Source: Salegentibacter flavus (GTDB lineage Bacteria > Bacteroidota > Bacteroidia > Flavobacteriales > Flavobacteriaceae). Taken from it: 64,000 bases of DNA. Numbering within the stretch: the stretch's first letter is position 1; each line of letters starts with the position of its first letter. The notes beneath the pieces were generated by a model, which saw only the letters and a program-made list of their open reading frames with translations, did no database searches and was not told where the DNA came from. Shown here in pieces: positions 35,229-43,529 of this stretch. The translations under genes and the position numbers were made by a program. The stretch lies in NCBI RefSeq assembly GCF_900115145.1, contig NZ_FOVL01000013.1, positions 49,676 to 113,675 of the forward strand, read 5' to 3'.

Positions 35229-36554
35229 ATGACAACTATTTTGAAAAATATCCTGTTTTTTATAGGGGTGTTCGCTTTTGCGAATGCCTACTCTCAAACA
35301 ACTCCAGACTCCACTAAGGTTTACAAAAAACGTGTGCTTGAAACTACCGAAGTAGATTTTCTAACCAGCTATTATACCCAGGATGGTGACAACGCTGCTG
35401 TTAGTGGGGGTGTTGGCACAGAAGAGTTAACAGATGTTACCGGAGCTTTTGTGGTTTCCATTCCTTTAAATGATGATGATGTGTTGACCATTGATGCCGG
35501 AGTTTCTGCATATACCTCTGCTTCCTCAAGTAACATAGATCCTTTTGATGATGGCCCGGCAGATCCTTTTCAGGCATCCTCTGGAGCCTCAAGCGGAGAC
35601 CTTTGGGCAAACATGACAGGAAGTTACAGTCATAGCTCAGATGATAGAAACGATATCTGGTCTGCAAAACTATCGGTATCTTCGGAATACGATTATTTTT
35701 CTATTGGAGTTGGTGGTAGTTATACTAAACTTTTTAATGAAAAGAACACTGAGTTTAGTATAAATGGAAACGTCTATTTAGACACCTGGAATACTATCTA
35801 TCCAATGGAATTGAGACCTTTTGGAGAAGGCGGGGATGGGCTTAACAATCGATTGTTTGCACAAAACACTATCACAGGGAATACTAACTATAATCCCTTA
35901 TTTATTGAATTTGATGAGGAGGGACGTAATTCGTATTCGTTGGGCCTGGGATTCTCACAAATACTCCATAAAAACCTTCAGGGCTCATTGGCGATAGATT
36001 TTGTGCAACAAGAAGGATTGTTATCTACTCCTTTTCAAAGAGTATATTTTGCGGATGTAGCAGATTCATTTATTGATAATTTTCAACTTGCCGATGCCGT
36101 TGAACGCTTACCTGATTCAAGGTTTAAAATAGCGGTAGGCGGTCGTTTAAATTGGTATCTCAATGAATTTTTCACGATGAGAACTTTTTATCGTTATTAC
36201 TCTGATGATTGGGGGATTACTTCCCATACAGCCAGTGTTGAAGTTCCTGTAAAGATCACAGATAAGTTTACCTTGTATCCCTCATACAGATTTTATAACC
36301 AAACAGCGGCAGACTACTTTAGACCTTATGAAAGCGTCCTGTCTACAGATGAATATTACACTTCTGATTATGACCTTTCGGAATACTCTGCAAATCAATT
36401 TGGATTTGGAGCTTCCTACACCGATATTTTCACCAAAACACACATCTGGAAATTTGGTCTAAAAAGTGTAGATCTGAAGTTCTATAAATATGATAGAGAC
36501 ACTACTTTTAGTTCTAAAATTATTACAGCCGGCTTTAAATTTCTGATGGACTAA
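35229..36554 (+). CDS. DUF3570 outer membrane beta-barrel protein
   Basis: The 441-aa product has a signal peptide (to about residue 22, AYSQT) and a long strand-rich region that looks like an outer membrane barrel (repeated aromatic-alternating strands, ending AGFKFLMD). It matches DUF3570. Residues 89-101 (DAGVSAYTSASSS) and 115-124 (QASSGASSGD) carry small-residue SGAS-like motifs that recall the ApbE flavinylation motif. ATG 35229 was chosen because it starts the signal peptide just after the DUF4266 stop; an earlier in-frame ATG would overlap that gene. Confidence 0.87.
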   Translation: MTTILKNILFFIGVFAFANAYSQTTPDSTKVYKKRVLETTEVDFLTSYYTQDGDNAAVSGGVGTEELTDVTGAFVVSIPLNDDDVLTIDAGVSAYTSASSSNIDPFDDGPADPFQASSGASSGDLWANMTGSYSHSSDDRNDIWSAKLSVSSEYDYFSIGVGGSYTKLFNEKNTEFSINGNVYLDTWNTIYPMELRPFGEGGDGLNNRLFAQNTITGNTNYNPLFIEFDEEGRNSYSLGLGFSQILHKNLQGSLAIDFVQQEGLLSTPFQRVYFADVADSFIDNFQLADAVERLPDSRFKIAVGGRLNWYLNEFFTMRTFYRYYSDDWGITSHTASVEVPVKITDKFTLYPSYRFYNQTAADYFRPYESVLSTDEYYTSDYDLSEYSANQFGFGASYTDIFTKTHIWKFGLKSVDLKFYKYDRDTTFSSKIITAGFKFLMD

Positions 36555-36702
36555 CGAAAAATATGTTTGTGGCGGGATAAGCTGCTCTCTCAAAATCAAT
36601 TTAAAAGCACTGGGCAAAGTCTTTAGACTTCCAAATCAGTTTGTGGTTTCTTACACCAAAAAATCACCTTATAATTAACAGCATCAGACATTATCTGTCT
36701 TC

Positions 36703-37503
36703 CTAATCGTGTAAAACAAAAATAGGCAATCTGTTGGGGGCCGTTAAATAGAATCCATGCTTAGAATGCATGAGGTGACTGCAAATTTGAATATTCTTCG
36801 CCAGGAGGCTGATTACATCAAATTCCTTCTGAACTTCCATCCAAATGCTCTTGTCGTAACTTTCCACGTCATTTAACTTAAAAAAGTCTATCTGCATCTG
36901 GTCAAGACTTTCAAAAGCAGAAGTGCTTAAGGATCTCTGATCAGGAGCGATCCTATTTCCTAATTCCCAAACACTAAGTTGAGTATTATTCAAATATTTA
37001 CTCTCTTTTAAAAACTGTAGGTTTTTACTATGCAGGGAAACTGAAGTATCTATCGGCATTAGAATTCTTTGGATCTCCCTGAATTGAACATCCTCGGGTA
37101 CGGCTAAAATATTACACTTAATTTTGGATATAATCTCAAAGGTGTGATCACCAAGAATCGTAGCATGTCGCATATCTTTTCCCACCGCACCCATAACCAG
37201 AAGATCGATTTTATTTTTAACCAAAAAGTCCCGGGTCGTATTTACCAAATTATCTTCTGAATAATGACCGTTTACGCAGTGTGGTCTGTCAAGCGAACGC
37301 TCTCTCAGCTTATCGACTCGTTCCTGTAGTCTTGCCTTTGTTGCTGTTCTCTTCCTTTCCTTTTCCTCTTCAGATGCATCCGGGTCTGGTACGTAGATGT
37401 TTAATAAGATAAAAGAAACCTTTTCTTCCCTAAGTAGGTCCATAGCATAATGAGTAGCATTAATCGCAACCTCCGAAAAGTCTGAAAGTAATAAAACGTT
37501 CAT
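36703..37503 (-). CDS. Universal stress protein (two UspA domains, second degenerate)
   Basis: The 266-aa cytoplasmic protein starts with NVLLLSDFSEVAINATHYA, the UspA strand-helix start, and keeps an ATP-loop-like VMGAVGKDMRHATILGDHT segment near 103-121. The second half repeats the fold (RILMPIDTSVSL onward) but lacks the glycine-rich nucleotide loop. Such tandem proteins are common in Bacteroidota and are induced by stress; the ligand is unknown. A consensus -7 box lies 18 bases upstream. Confidence 0.87.
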   Translation of the reverse strand: MNVLLLSDFSEVAINATHYAMDLLREEKVSFILLNIYVPDPDASEEEKERKRTATKARLQERVDKLRERSLDRPHCVNGHYSEDNLVNTTRDFLVKNKIDLLVMGAVGKDMRHATILGDHTFEIISKIKCNILAVPEDVQFREIQRILMPIDTSVSLHSKNLQFLKESKYLNNTQLSVWELGNRIAPDQRSLSTSAFESLDQMQIDFFKLNDVESYDKSIWMEVQKEFDVISLLAKNIQICSHLMHSKHGFYLTAPNRLPIFVLHD

Positions 37504-37521
37504 TTTATTTGTTTAAAAGCA

Positions 37522-37529
37522 CAAACTTA
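37522..37529 (-). promoter_or_regulatory. Predicted -7 box of the universal stress gene
   Basis: The minus strand reads TAAGTTTG, an exact TAnnTTTG match 18 bases before the ATG. The nearest TTG upstream is too close for a standard -33. Confidence 0.5.
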
Positions 37530-38195
37530 ACATAATCGTTGTCAAATTAATATGATTATGATCAGGTCGGTTTTTCTGAAAGAAAAAATTATCCGGCTGC
37601 GAAAAATTTTGAGACTTTGAGTTTATCAGAGTTGTTTTTTCGAGGAGATCATTGAAGTTCCCATACTTCCATTTCAAAATTGTATGAGAAAATTCTACCT
37701 GCCAGGGATTAATGCCAGACTTAGCCATATCACGCCCAGAACCAGCCTGCTTAATACAGCTTTTGGTTTAGCAACCTTAGATTTCAACAGATATACTGAA
37801 TACGATCAACCCGTTTGGGATGATCGTTTTAAGCTAAAGATCCGGTTTATTTTATCAAATGACATTTTGTCTCTAAATATTATAAAGCTTACTTTTACAC
37901 CGGTAGGAAAAATAAGCAATTCTTCTCCTTCCTAAAGACAACTCCGCCATAAAACCTGATGCAGGTTTATGCCGTACCAGCAGTATTATTTTTTATGCTG
38001 AATTATATTTTCAACGGTTTCTATTCAGGATGTTTAAACTGATTTTACCTGAAAAAATATGGTTATTACAAATTAAAATTTTTTGTGATTCAGATTAAAT
38101 CTAACCCGTTTCAAACACTATAATGGGTCTTAAATGAGGAAGAAATTTCACTCGTATGGATAAAGAAATAAAAGAGAGAAAAGTTCTGAAATATA
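37530..38195. other. Gap without a supported gene
   Basis: Open frames exist on both strands, the longest 83 codons from 37684, but none looks protein-like or has a convincing start. A small hairpin (AAACCTG-ATG-CAGGTTT) lies at about 37953. A 22-codon frame starts at about 38158. I see no repeat or RNA gene. Confidence 0.4.
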
Positions 38196-38333
38196 ATGAT
38201 TACGATCAGTGTAACCCAAAATAATTATCAATCGGCTGCCGATAAACAAATCTTATATGTAGCTTGTGCCCAGGCCTCGCCTGAACTTATTTATTATAAA
38301 GAAGCTTCAGAATTTCTAAAAACTAATCTCTGA
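38196..38333 (+). CDS. Possible 45-aa protein upstream of the conserved unknown gene
   Basis: The frame starts ATG and encodes MITISVTQNNYQSAADKQIL followed by a region with coding-like composition (YVACAQASPELIYYKEAS). It has no membrane segment and no recognised family. It runs in the same direction as the gene at 38417, 83 bases away. It could be a remnant of a longer gene. Confidence 0.3.
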   Translation: MITISVTQNNYQSAADKQILYVACAQASPELIYYKEASEFLKTNL

Positions 38334-38416
38334 TTATTTCAACATAAAATTCCGAAGAAAAACTGATTAGCTCCAAAAAAAACCACCACAAACTTTCAGA
38401 AAAAGCACATACAATT

Positions 38417-39841
38417 ATGAGTCATGTATTAAAAGGAGAGAAAGATTTTCAATCCAGCCACTCTGTTGAAAACAAGGCCCTGAGAATAAATCTAAATAAA
38501 AATATCTACGGCACATTTGCCGAAATAGGGGCGGGCCAGGAAACGGTGCGTAATTTTTTTAGAGCAGGAGGGGCCTCCGGGACCATAGCCAAAACCATTA
38601 GCGCTTACGATAAGGATTTTAGTGACGCCATTTATGGACGAGAACCTCAGGGCCGCTACGTTACCGAGGCCAGACTAAAAGATATGCTCAATTTTGAAAC
38701 CCGGCTTATTGAAGAGCTAATTTCAAAAGAAAAACATCCAAATAAGATTTTCTTTAGCTATGCCAATACGGTTGCTACCATAGATTTCGCCAAGAAATAT
38801 AAAGGCCACGGTTGGGTGGGAATTAAATTTCAAACCGAACCGGGAGGAGCCTATAATCAAATTATTATTCACATTCAGTTTCAGGAAAACAATGCCATAC
38901 AACAGCAAAACACTCTAGGATTAATGGGGGTAAACCTTATTTATGGGGCCTTTTATTATCACGATAATCCAAAGAAACTTTTAAAGAGTCTCTACGATCA
39001 TATCGATGTGGATAAGGTTGAGATTGATGCCATTAACTTTCACGGGCCTGCTTTTAGCGCTGTAGATAACCGTTTACTGAGCCTGGAATTACTTCGGAAA
39101 GGGATCACCGAAGCGGTAATGTTTAATGCCGATGCCAATAATGTACTACCCGCCACCGTGCTTTATAAAAAGAATATACTAACCTTAAGAGGAAGTTTCA
39201 GGCCGGTGACCAAGGTTAATATGAACATGTATGAAGAGTCTTTAAAGTTGTTTTTAAAGGAAAGGAAAGTTGACCCGGAAAATACCACGGTGATCTTCGA
39301 AATGACTTTAAACAACCTTAAGGCCGAAGGCGATATCGATGAGAAAGACTTTCTGGACCGGGCGCGCTTACTTTGTGCTATGGGGCATACGGTGATGATC
39401 TCTAATTTTCAGGAGTATTATAAAGTGGTGGAATATTTCTCCCAACACACCAAAGCACAAATGGGCCTCGCAATGGGGGTGAATACGCTCACCGATATTT
39501 TTGAGGCCAAATATTACACACATCTTAGCGGTGGCATTCTGGAAGCCTTCGGAAAACTGTTCTTTAAGAATTTGAAGATCTACTTATATCCTTTAAAAGA
39601 GGGGGATATAATTCTGAATTCTGATAATCTCAAGGTGGAAAAAGGGATGAAAGAATTATACAAGTTCTTTAAAGACAACGGTAGAGTAGTCGATATCGAA
39701 AACTACCAACCTGAAATCCTTGATATTTTCTCAAGAGAAGTACATAAAATGATCAGGGAAGGGGAAGAAGGTTGGGAAAAGTCCTTACCTGAACAAACTT
39801 CCAAAATGATCCTGGAGGAGAAATTGTTTCAAACTTCGTAA
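38417..39841 (+). CDS. Conserved cytoplasmic protein of unknown function (474 aa)
   Basis: The protein starts with a conserved block (GTFAEIGAGQETVRNFF, GGASGTIAKTISAYDKDFSDAIYG) that I recall in homologues from Bacteroidota and cyanobacteria, sometimes misnamed as TonB-dependent receptors or nucleotide adenylyltransferases. There is no signal peptide, barrel or membrane segment, so the receptor name would be wrong. Other motifs are FFSYANTVATIDFAKKYKGH, GWVGIKFQTEPGGAYN and MGVNTLTDIFEAKYYTHLSGG. An enzymatic role is plausible but unproven. Codon use is like the neighbours. Confidence 0.8.
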   Translation: MSHVLKGEKDFQSSHSVENKALRINLNKNIYGTFAEIGAGQETVRNFFRAGGASGTIAKTISAYDKDFSDAIYGREPQGRYVTEARLKDMLNFETRLIEELISKEKHPNKIFFSYANTVATIDFAKKYKGHGWVGIKFQTEPGGAYNQIIIHIQFQENNAIQQQNTLGLMGVNLIYGAFYYHDNPKKLLKSLYDHIDVDKVEIDAINFHGPAFSAVDNRLLSLELLRKGITEAVMFNADANNVLPATVLYKKNILTLRGSFRPVTKVNMNMYEESLKLFLKERKVDPENTTVIFEMTLNNLKAEGDIDEKDFLDRARLLCAMGHTVMISNFQEYYKVVEYFSQHTKAQMGLAMGVNTLTDIFEAKYYTHLSGGILEAFGKLFFKNLKIYLYPLKEGDIILNSDNLKVEKGMKELYKFFKDNGRVVDIENYQPEILDIFSREVHKMIREGEEGWEKSLPEQTSKMILEEKLFQTS

Positions 39842-39857
39842 TCCTGATTACCAAGAC

Positions 39858-39947
39858 TTATGAAAACAGAAAAGCCAGAAGAAGAACTGATGCGATAAAG
39901 AAAATATAAACCCAGTAAGTTTGGATGCCTGATTTTGAAGATTTCAT
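39858..39947 (-). CDS. Tiny single-span membrane peptide (29 aa)
   Basis: The ORF encodes a polar start (MKSSKSGIQTY) and one hydrophobic helix (WVYIFFIASVLLLAFLFS) ending at the stop. No family is recognised. A similar-sized membrane ORF lies 320 bases upstream on the same strand. Short length keeps confidence low. Confidence 0.35.
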   Translation of the reverse strand: MKSSKSGIQTYWVYIFFIASVLLLAFLFS

Positions 39948-40188
39948 AAATCACTGTTTTATAAATGGACTTAAATTTAGAGAAAGTTAATTAATTCCAA
40001 AATCCTATGTAAGTCTTTGTTTCTTATTGCCGAAATTCTCTTTTAGGCAGTCCGGTCCGGGAATTATTGAAAAGTATGGTGGAAACTGAGGGATGTTAAC
40101 CCCTTTAAATGCTGGGAAGGAAACCTCTTTCATATTTTAAAAATATCTGATAAAATTAAAGCAAGTTTCGGACTACCTCAAAAAAAAT

Positions 40189-40213
40189 CACCCCCGGAGC
40201 TGTATCCGGGTGA
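40189..40213 (-). terminator. Terminator downstream of the 38-aa membrane ORF
   Basis: CACCCGGA and TCCGGGGGTG arms on the minus strand close a short loop and are followed by a run of eight T. It supports transcription of the small minus-strand ORF at 40267-40383. Confidence 0.65.
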
Positions 40214-40266
40214 AAATCAAGTGCGTGTCTCACCGGTAACCGACCGGGTTTAAATTTGAATGCTGC

Positions 40267-40383
40267 TTATCGCACATTCAGAAAAACGGTCACAAAGATG
40301 ATCACAAAAACTACAATACCTATGGCGGTAAGTTCCTTGTAATGTCTTTTGATCCAGTTAAGGGGTGTAAAGTTCTGATCCAT
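40267..40383 (-). CDS. Small single-span membrane protein (38 aa)
   Basis: The product has a polar, basic N terminus (MDQNFTPLNWIKRHYKEL) and one membrane helix (AIGIVVFVIIFVTVFL) with an Arg end. It has its own downstream terminator. No family is recognised; it resembles short accessory subunits or membrane microproteins in form only. Confidence 0.5.
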   Translation of the reverse strand: MDQNFTPLNWIKRHYKELTAIGIVVFVIIFVTVFLNVR

Positions 40384-40508
40384 ATCTTCTGTTTTTACAG
40401 TAGATCGGTTCAAGGAATTTGGGTAGAGTATAAATTAATGAAATTTAACATCTAAAAAACTGGGGGAAAACCCTCGGTTTTGAAAAATCCTTCCCAGCTT
40501 TCCTAAAG

Positions 40509-40790
40509 TTACATCTCCAGCCATTGCCTTAAAGCGGCAACTATTTTACTGCTTATTATTTTAGCCTTTTCTATTGCCTTGATGTTTATAATGAGCTGCC
40601 GGTTAAAACTTTTGCTGTTCATACTTTCATATATAGCGATTGCCCTGGATAGTTTCTCCTTCTTAAAAGGTTTTAGCAAATAATCAATGCTGTTTGTCTA
40701 AAAGGTTCCAAGCTCTCTTCAGTAACAAAAAGTAAAAAATAAATAGCTTTTTTATGGAATTTATGGTTTTTGAATATTAAAGGTTCATCC
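40509..40790 (-). pseudogene. Response-regulator receiver-domain remnant
   Basis: The minus strand encodes IYFLLFVTEESLEPFRQTA, then after a frame change IDYLLKPFKKEKLSRAIAIY, matching the end of a receiver domain (the FVT strand and the conserved Lys-Pro of DYLLKPF, typical of LytTR regulators). The phospho-acceptor part and the output domain are gone, and the frame ends 46 codons later. It lies in the 1.1-kb gap before the TonB receptor gene. Confidence 0.7.
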
Positions 40791-40913
40791 ATCTGAAACC
40801 AGTTTCAGGTAATTTCAAGAAATTCCTTTCTATTTCATCGCCCTCATATCCCATTTCACCCAGCTATTTTCCTACTTCAGCAGAATCTACTTCTCAAACG
40901 CCCTGTTTCCCTT

Positions 40914-40921
40914 CATCTTTG
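40914..40921 (+). promoter_or_regulatory. Possible -7 box of the TonB receptor gene
   Basis: CATCTTTG, one mismatch from TAnnTTTG, lies 39 bases upstream of ATG 40961. It supports that start over the in-frame codon at 40919, which would fall inside the box. Confidence 0.4.
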
Positions 40922-40960
40922 AGGTATCAAACGAGTTTTAATGCTTTAAAGATCAAAGTG

Positions 40961-43384
40961 ATGAAGTTGTATCGAAATTTATTTTTTAGTTTATGTTTAT
41001 TAGTTAGTCAATTTGTGTTAGCACAGGAGGGGATTTCCGGCAGGCTCGAAGACCAGAAGGAAGAAACTGTACCTTTTGCAACGGTCTCTGTAATTAAACT
41101 GCCGGATTCCACCCTGGTAACCGGAACTACCTCTGATATTGAGGGTAATTTTATTTTAAAACCTTCAGAAAAAGGAGAATATGTATTGAAATTTTCAGCC
41201 ATTGGTTATGCCGATAATTTTTCTGATGAGCTCAAAGTGTCAGGTCCCAATTTCAATTACGATCTGGGGGTTATCCTGCTTTCTGAAGAAACCACTATGC
41301 TCGATGAGGTGATGCTGAAAAGCTGGAAACCCAGAATGAAAGTGGAAAACGGGAATGTGACCATGGAAGTGGAAGGAACTACGCTTGCCGCCGGGAATAA
41401 CGCTTACGAAATGCTGGTAAGAGCGCCGGGAGTCTCGGCCGATCAGAACGGGGATTTTCAGCTAAACGGAAGAAGCGGAGTGTCAGTAATGCTGGATGGA
41501 CGACTTACCTATCTAAGCCAGGAAGACCTGAAAAACCTGTTGGAATCCATGCCCGCAGAAAACATTAAAAGCATCGAAGTGATGAATAACCCGCCCTCAA
41601 AATACGACGCAGAGGGCAGCGCGGGAATGCTCAACATCAATCTAAAAAAGAACGGCTTGTCCGGCTTTAACGGGAGTATTTACGCCGGTTATACCAAAGG
41701 AGAGCCAAATCTTTTTAACAGTGGTGCTAATCTTAGTTTCAACAAAGGAAAATGGTCCAGTTTCATCAATCTGGACGTTTCAGAGCAGGGGTTGGTTCGC
41801 GATGCCGAAATGGAGCGTATCTATCCCGAAGGAGGTGCTATCGCCAGGACCAGGCAGCAGGGCCGTCAGGAATATATAAAATTGGTGCCTTCTCTGATGG
41901 CGGGAACCGATGTGGAATTAAACGAAACTCATAGCCTGGGTGCGATGGCGCAGTTTAGCTATACTCAAAAAGATGATGAATGGATTACCGACTCTGAGTT
42001 GTTTGATGCCGGAACTAATAAATTGGCCGATATCGCTTCAGAAAACTATAAAACTGAAGATGTCTATAACGGTAGGATCAATTTTCACTACAAAATCAAC
42101 CTGGATAGCCTGGGAACCAATATTTCTACCGATCTGGATTATGCTTTTTTGAAAAAGGATATCTATTCAGAGTTCTATAATGACTATTCTTTTCCTGATG
42201 CCGATTCTAAAAATGAGATCCTTTTTAACGATTCTTTTTCTAATTACGATATATATGCCGGGAAGATAGACTTTAATATGCCGTTTCGCAATGGAGGAAA
42301 TTTTGATGCCGGAATTAAGGCAAGTAAGGTAATCTCGAAATCAAACCTGGATTTTTATCTGGATGAGGATGGCGAAAGGGTTTTTCAATCTCAGAATAGC
42401 GATAGTTTCAACTATGAGGAAGAGATCTACGCGGCCTATGCCAGTTACTCTAAAAAAATTAACGATACCTGGAGCCTGAATGCCGGACTAAGATTGGAGC
42501 AGACCAACGGACTGGGGATTTCAGCTTCTATGGAGGAGGAAAATAAAAGTGATTATTTTGAACTTTTTCCTAACCTGCAACTAAACCAGCGGGTAAGTGA
42601 CAATTATAAACTTACTTATTCCTATAACCGAAGGATCAAACGCCCGGCCTACGACAGGTTGAATCCTTTTATGTTTTTTGTAGATCCTTATAATATCGTG
42701 GTAGGAAACCCTGATTTGAGGCCGCAGTTTGCTAACTCATTTAGTATTAACCAGAATTTCTTCGGAAAATATAATCTGAACCTGCAGTATGAAAGCATAG
42801 ACGATTATAACACCGAAATCTTTTATCTGGACCAGGAAACAGGCATCACCCGGATTACCGGAGGGAATATCGATAATTACACTTCTTATATGGCCAGCCT
42901 CCTGGCGCCGGTAGAAATAGCTTCCTTCTGGAATACTAATAACACTATGGTCTTGAACTATCAGGATAATAATACCAGAATTGATGGGATTAATGTGGTG
43001 AATGAATCTCTGTTCTACCTGTTGCAATCCAACCATCAAATCAATCTTCCTGCTGATTTTAAACTCGAATTGAATGCCACCCTTCAGGGGCCAACCACAG
43101 TAGGGATCTATTTTATAGAAGCTCAGCAATGGTTAGACGGGGGGATTAAACGAAGCTTTATGGATGATAAGCTGGACGTAAGCCTGAGATTTACCGATAT
43201 CTTCCGAAGCCAGGATCTTCAGATCACTTCTGAAATTGGGCAAAGCCAATTCAATATAGATCAGTATTTTAATCAACAGGCAGTAAGTTTAAACCTGCGC
43301 TATAACTTCAGCAAAGGTAACAGCAAAAAGAAAACCCACTCTACAGATGCTCTGGAAGAAATGGGTAGGGCAGGGGCTAATTAA
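40961..43384 (+). CDS. TonB-dependent receptor-like outer membrane protein (PF14905-type barrel)
   Basis: The 807-aa protein has a signal peptide (MKLYRNLFFSLCLLVSQFVL to AQ), a carboxypeptidase-regulatory-like domain (about 22-105), a plug-like region with NGRSGVSVMLDGRLTYLS and IKSIEVMNNPPSKYDAEGSAGMLNI, and an outer membrane barrel of the OMP_b-brl_3 type. The last 22 residues are a charged tail (KKKTHSTDALEEMG) beyond the barrel. That tail and its downstream DNA recur at 44945-45042. The ligand is unknown. No SusD partner is adjacent. Confidence 0.88.
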   Translation: MKLYRNLFFSLCLLVSQFVLAQEGISGRLEDQKEETVPFATVSVIKLPDSTLVTGTTSDIEGNFILKPSEKGEYVLKFSAIGYADNFSDELKVSGPNFNYDLGVILLSEETTMLDEVMLKSWKPRMKVENGNVTMEVEGTTLAAGNNAYEMLVRAPGVSADQNGDFQLNGRSGVSVMLDGRLTYLSQEDLKNLLESMPAENIKSIEVMNNPPSKYDAEGSAGMLNINLKKNGLSGFNGSIYAGYTKGEPNLFNSGANLSFNKGKWSSFINLDVSEQGLVRDAEMERIYPEGGAIARTRQQGRQEYIKLVPSLMAGTDVELNETHSLGAMAQFSYTQKDDEWITDSELFDAGTNKLADIASENYKTEDVYNGRINFHYKINLDSLGTNISTDLDYAFLKKDIYSEFYNDYSFPDADSKNEILFNDSFSNYDIYAGKIDFNMPFRNGGNFDAGIKASKVISKSNLDFYLDEDGERVFQSQNSDSFNYEEEIYAAYASYSKKINDTWSLNAGLRLEQTNGLGISASMEEENKSDYFELFPNLQLNQRVSDNYKLTYSYNRRIKRPAYDRLNPFMFFVDPYNIVVGNPDLRPQFANSFSINQNFFGKYNLNLQYESIDDYNTEIFYLDQETGITRITGGNIDNYTSYMASLLAPVEIASFWNTNNTMVLNYQDNNTRIDGINVVNESLFYLLQSNHQINLPADFKLELNATLQGPTTVGIYFIEAQQWLDGGIKRSFMDDKLDVSLRFTDIFRSQDLQITSEIGQSQFNIDQYFNQQAVSLNLRYNFSKGNSKKKTHSTDALEEMGRAGAN

Positions 43385-43412
43385 GCCTTTCTTCCTGATA
43401 CAACTATCATCC
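43313..43412. repeat. Direct repeat copy A (receptor 3' tail)
   Basis: About 98 bases covering the last codons of the receptor and the following bases (TAAGCCTTTCTTCCTGATAC) recur as copy B at 44945-45042 with roughly 88% identity by eye. The two copies bracket the amidohydrolase gene. Confidence 0.85.
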
Positions 43413-43414
43413 CG

Positions 43415-43438
43415 ATCCCGGGTGTTTGATCCCGGGGT
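43415..43438 (+). terminator. Terminator of the TonB receptor gene
   Basis: ATCCCGGG and CCCGGGGT pair around an 8-base loop and lead into a T tract. This hairpin is absent after repeat copy B. Confidence 0.7.
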
Positions 43439-43529
43439 CTTTTTGTAACAAGACGTTTTTTCGAAGGTCTTTAAAATGGAGGTTTAAAAATTGGCGGGGG
43501 TTATCGTCCCGTATAAAATCACTCAAAGA

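Noticed and set aside
37684..37935. 83-codon frame in the gap after the universal stress gene
   Set aside because: No recognisable domain, leader or operon context, and it lies in a noncoding-looking stretch.
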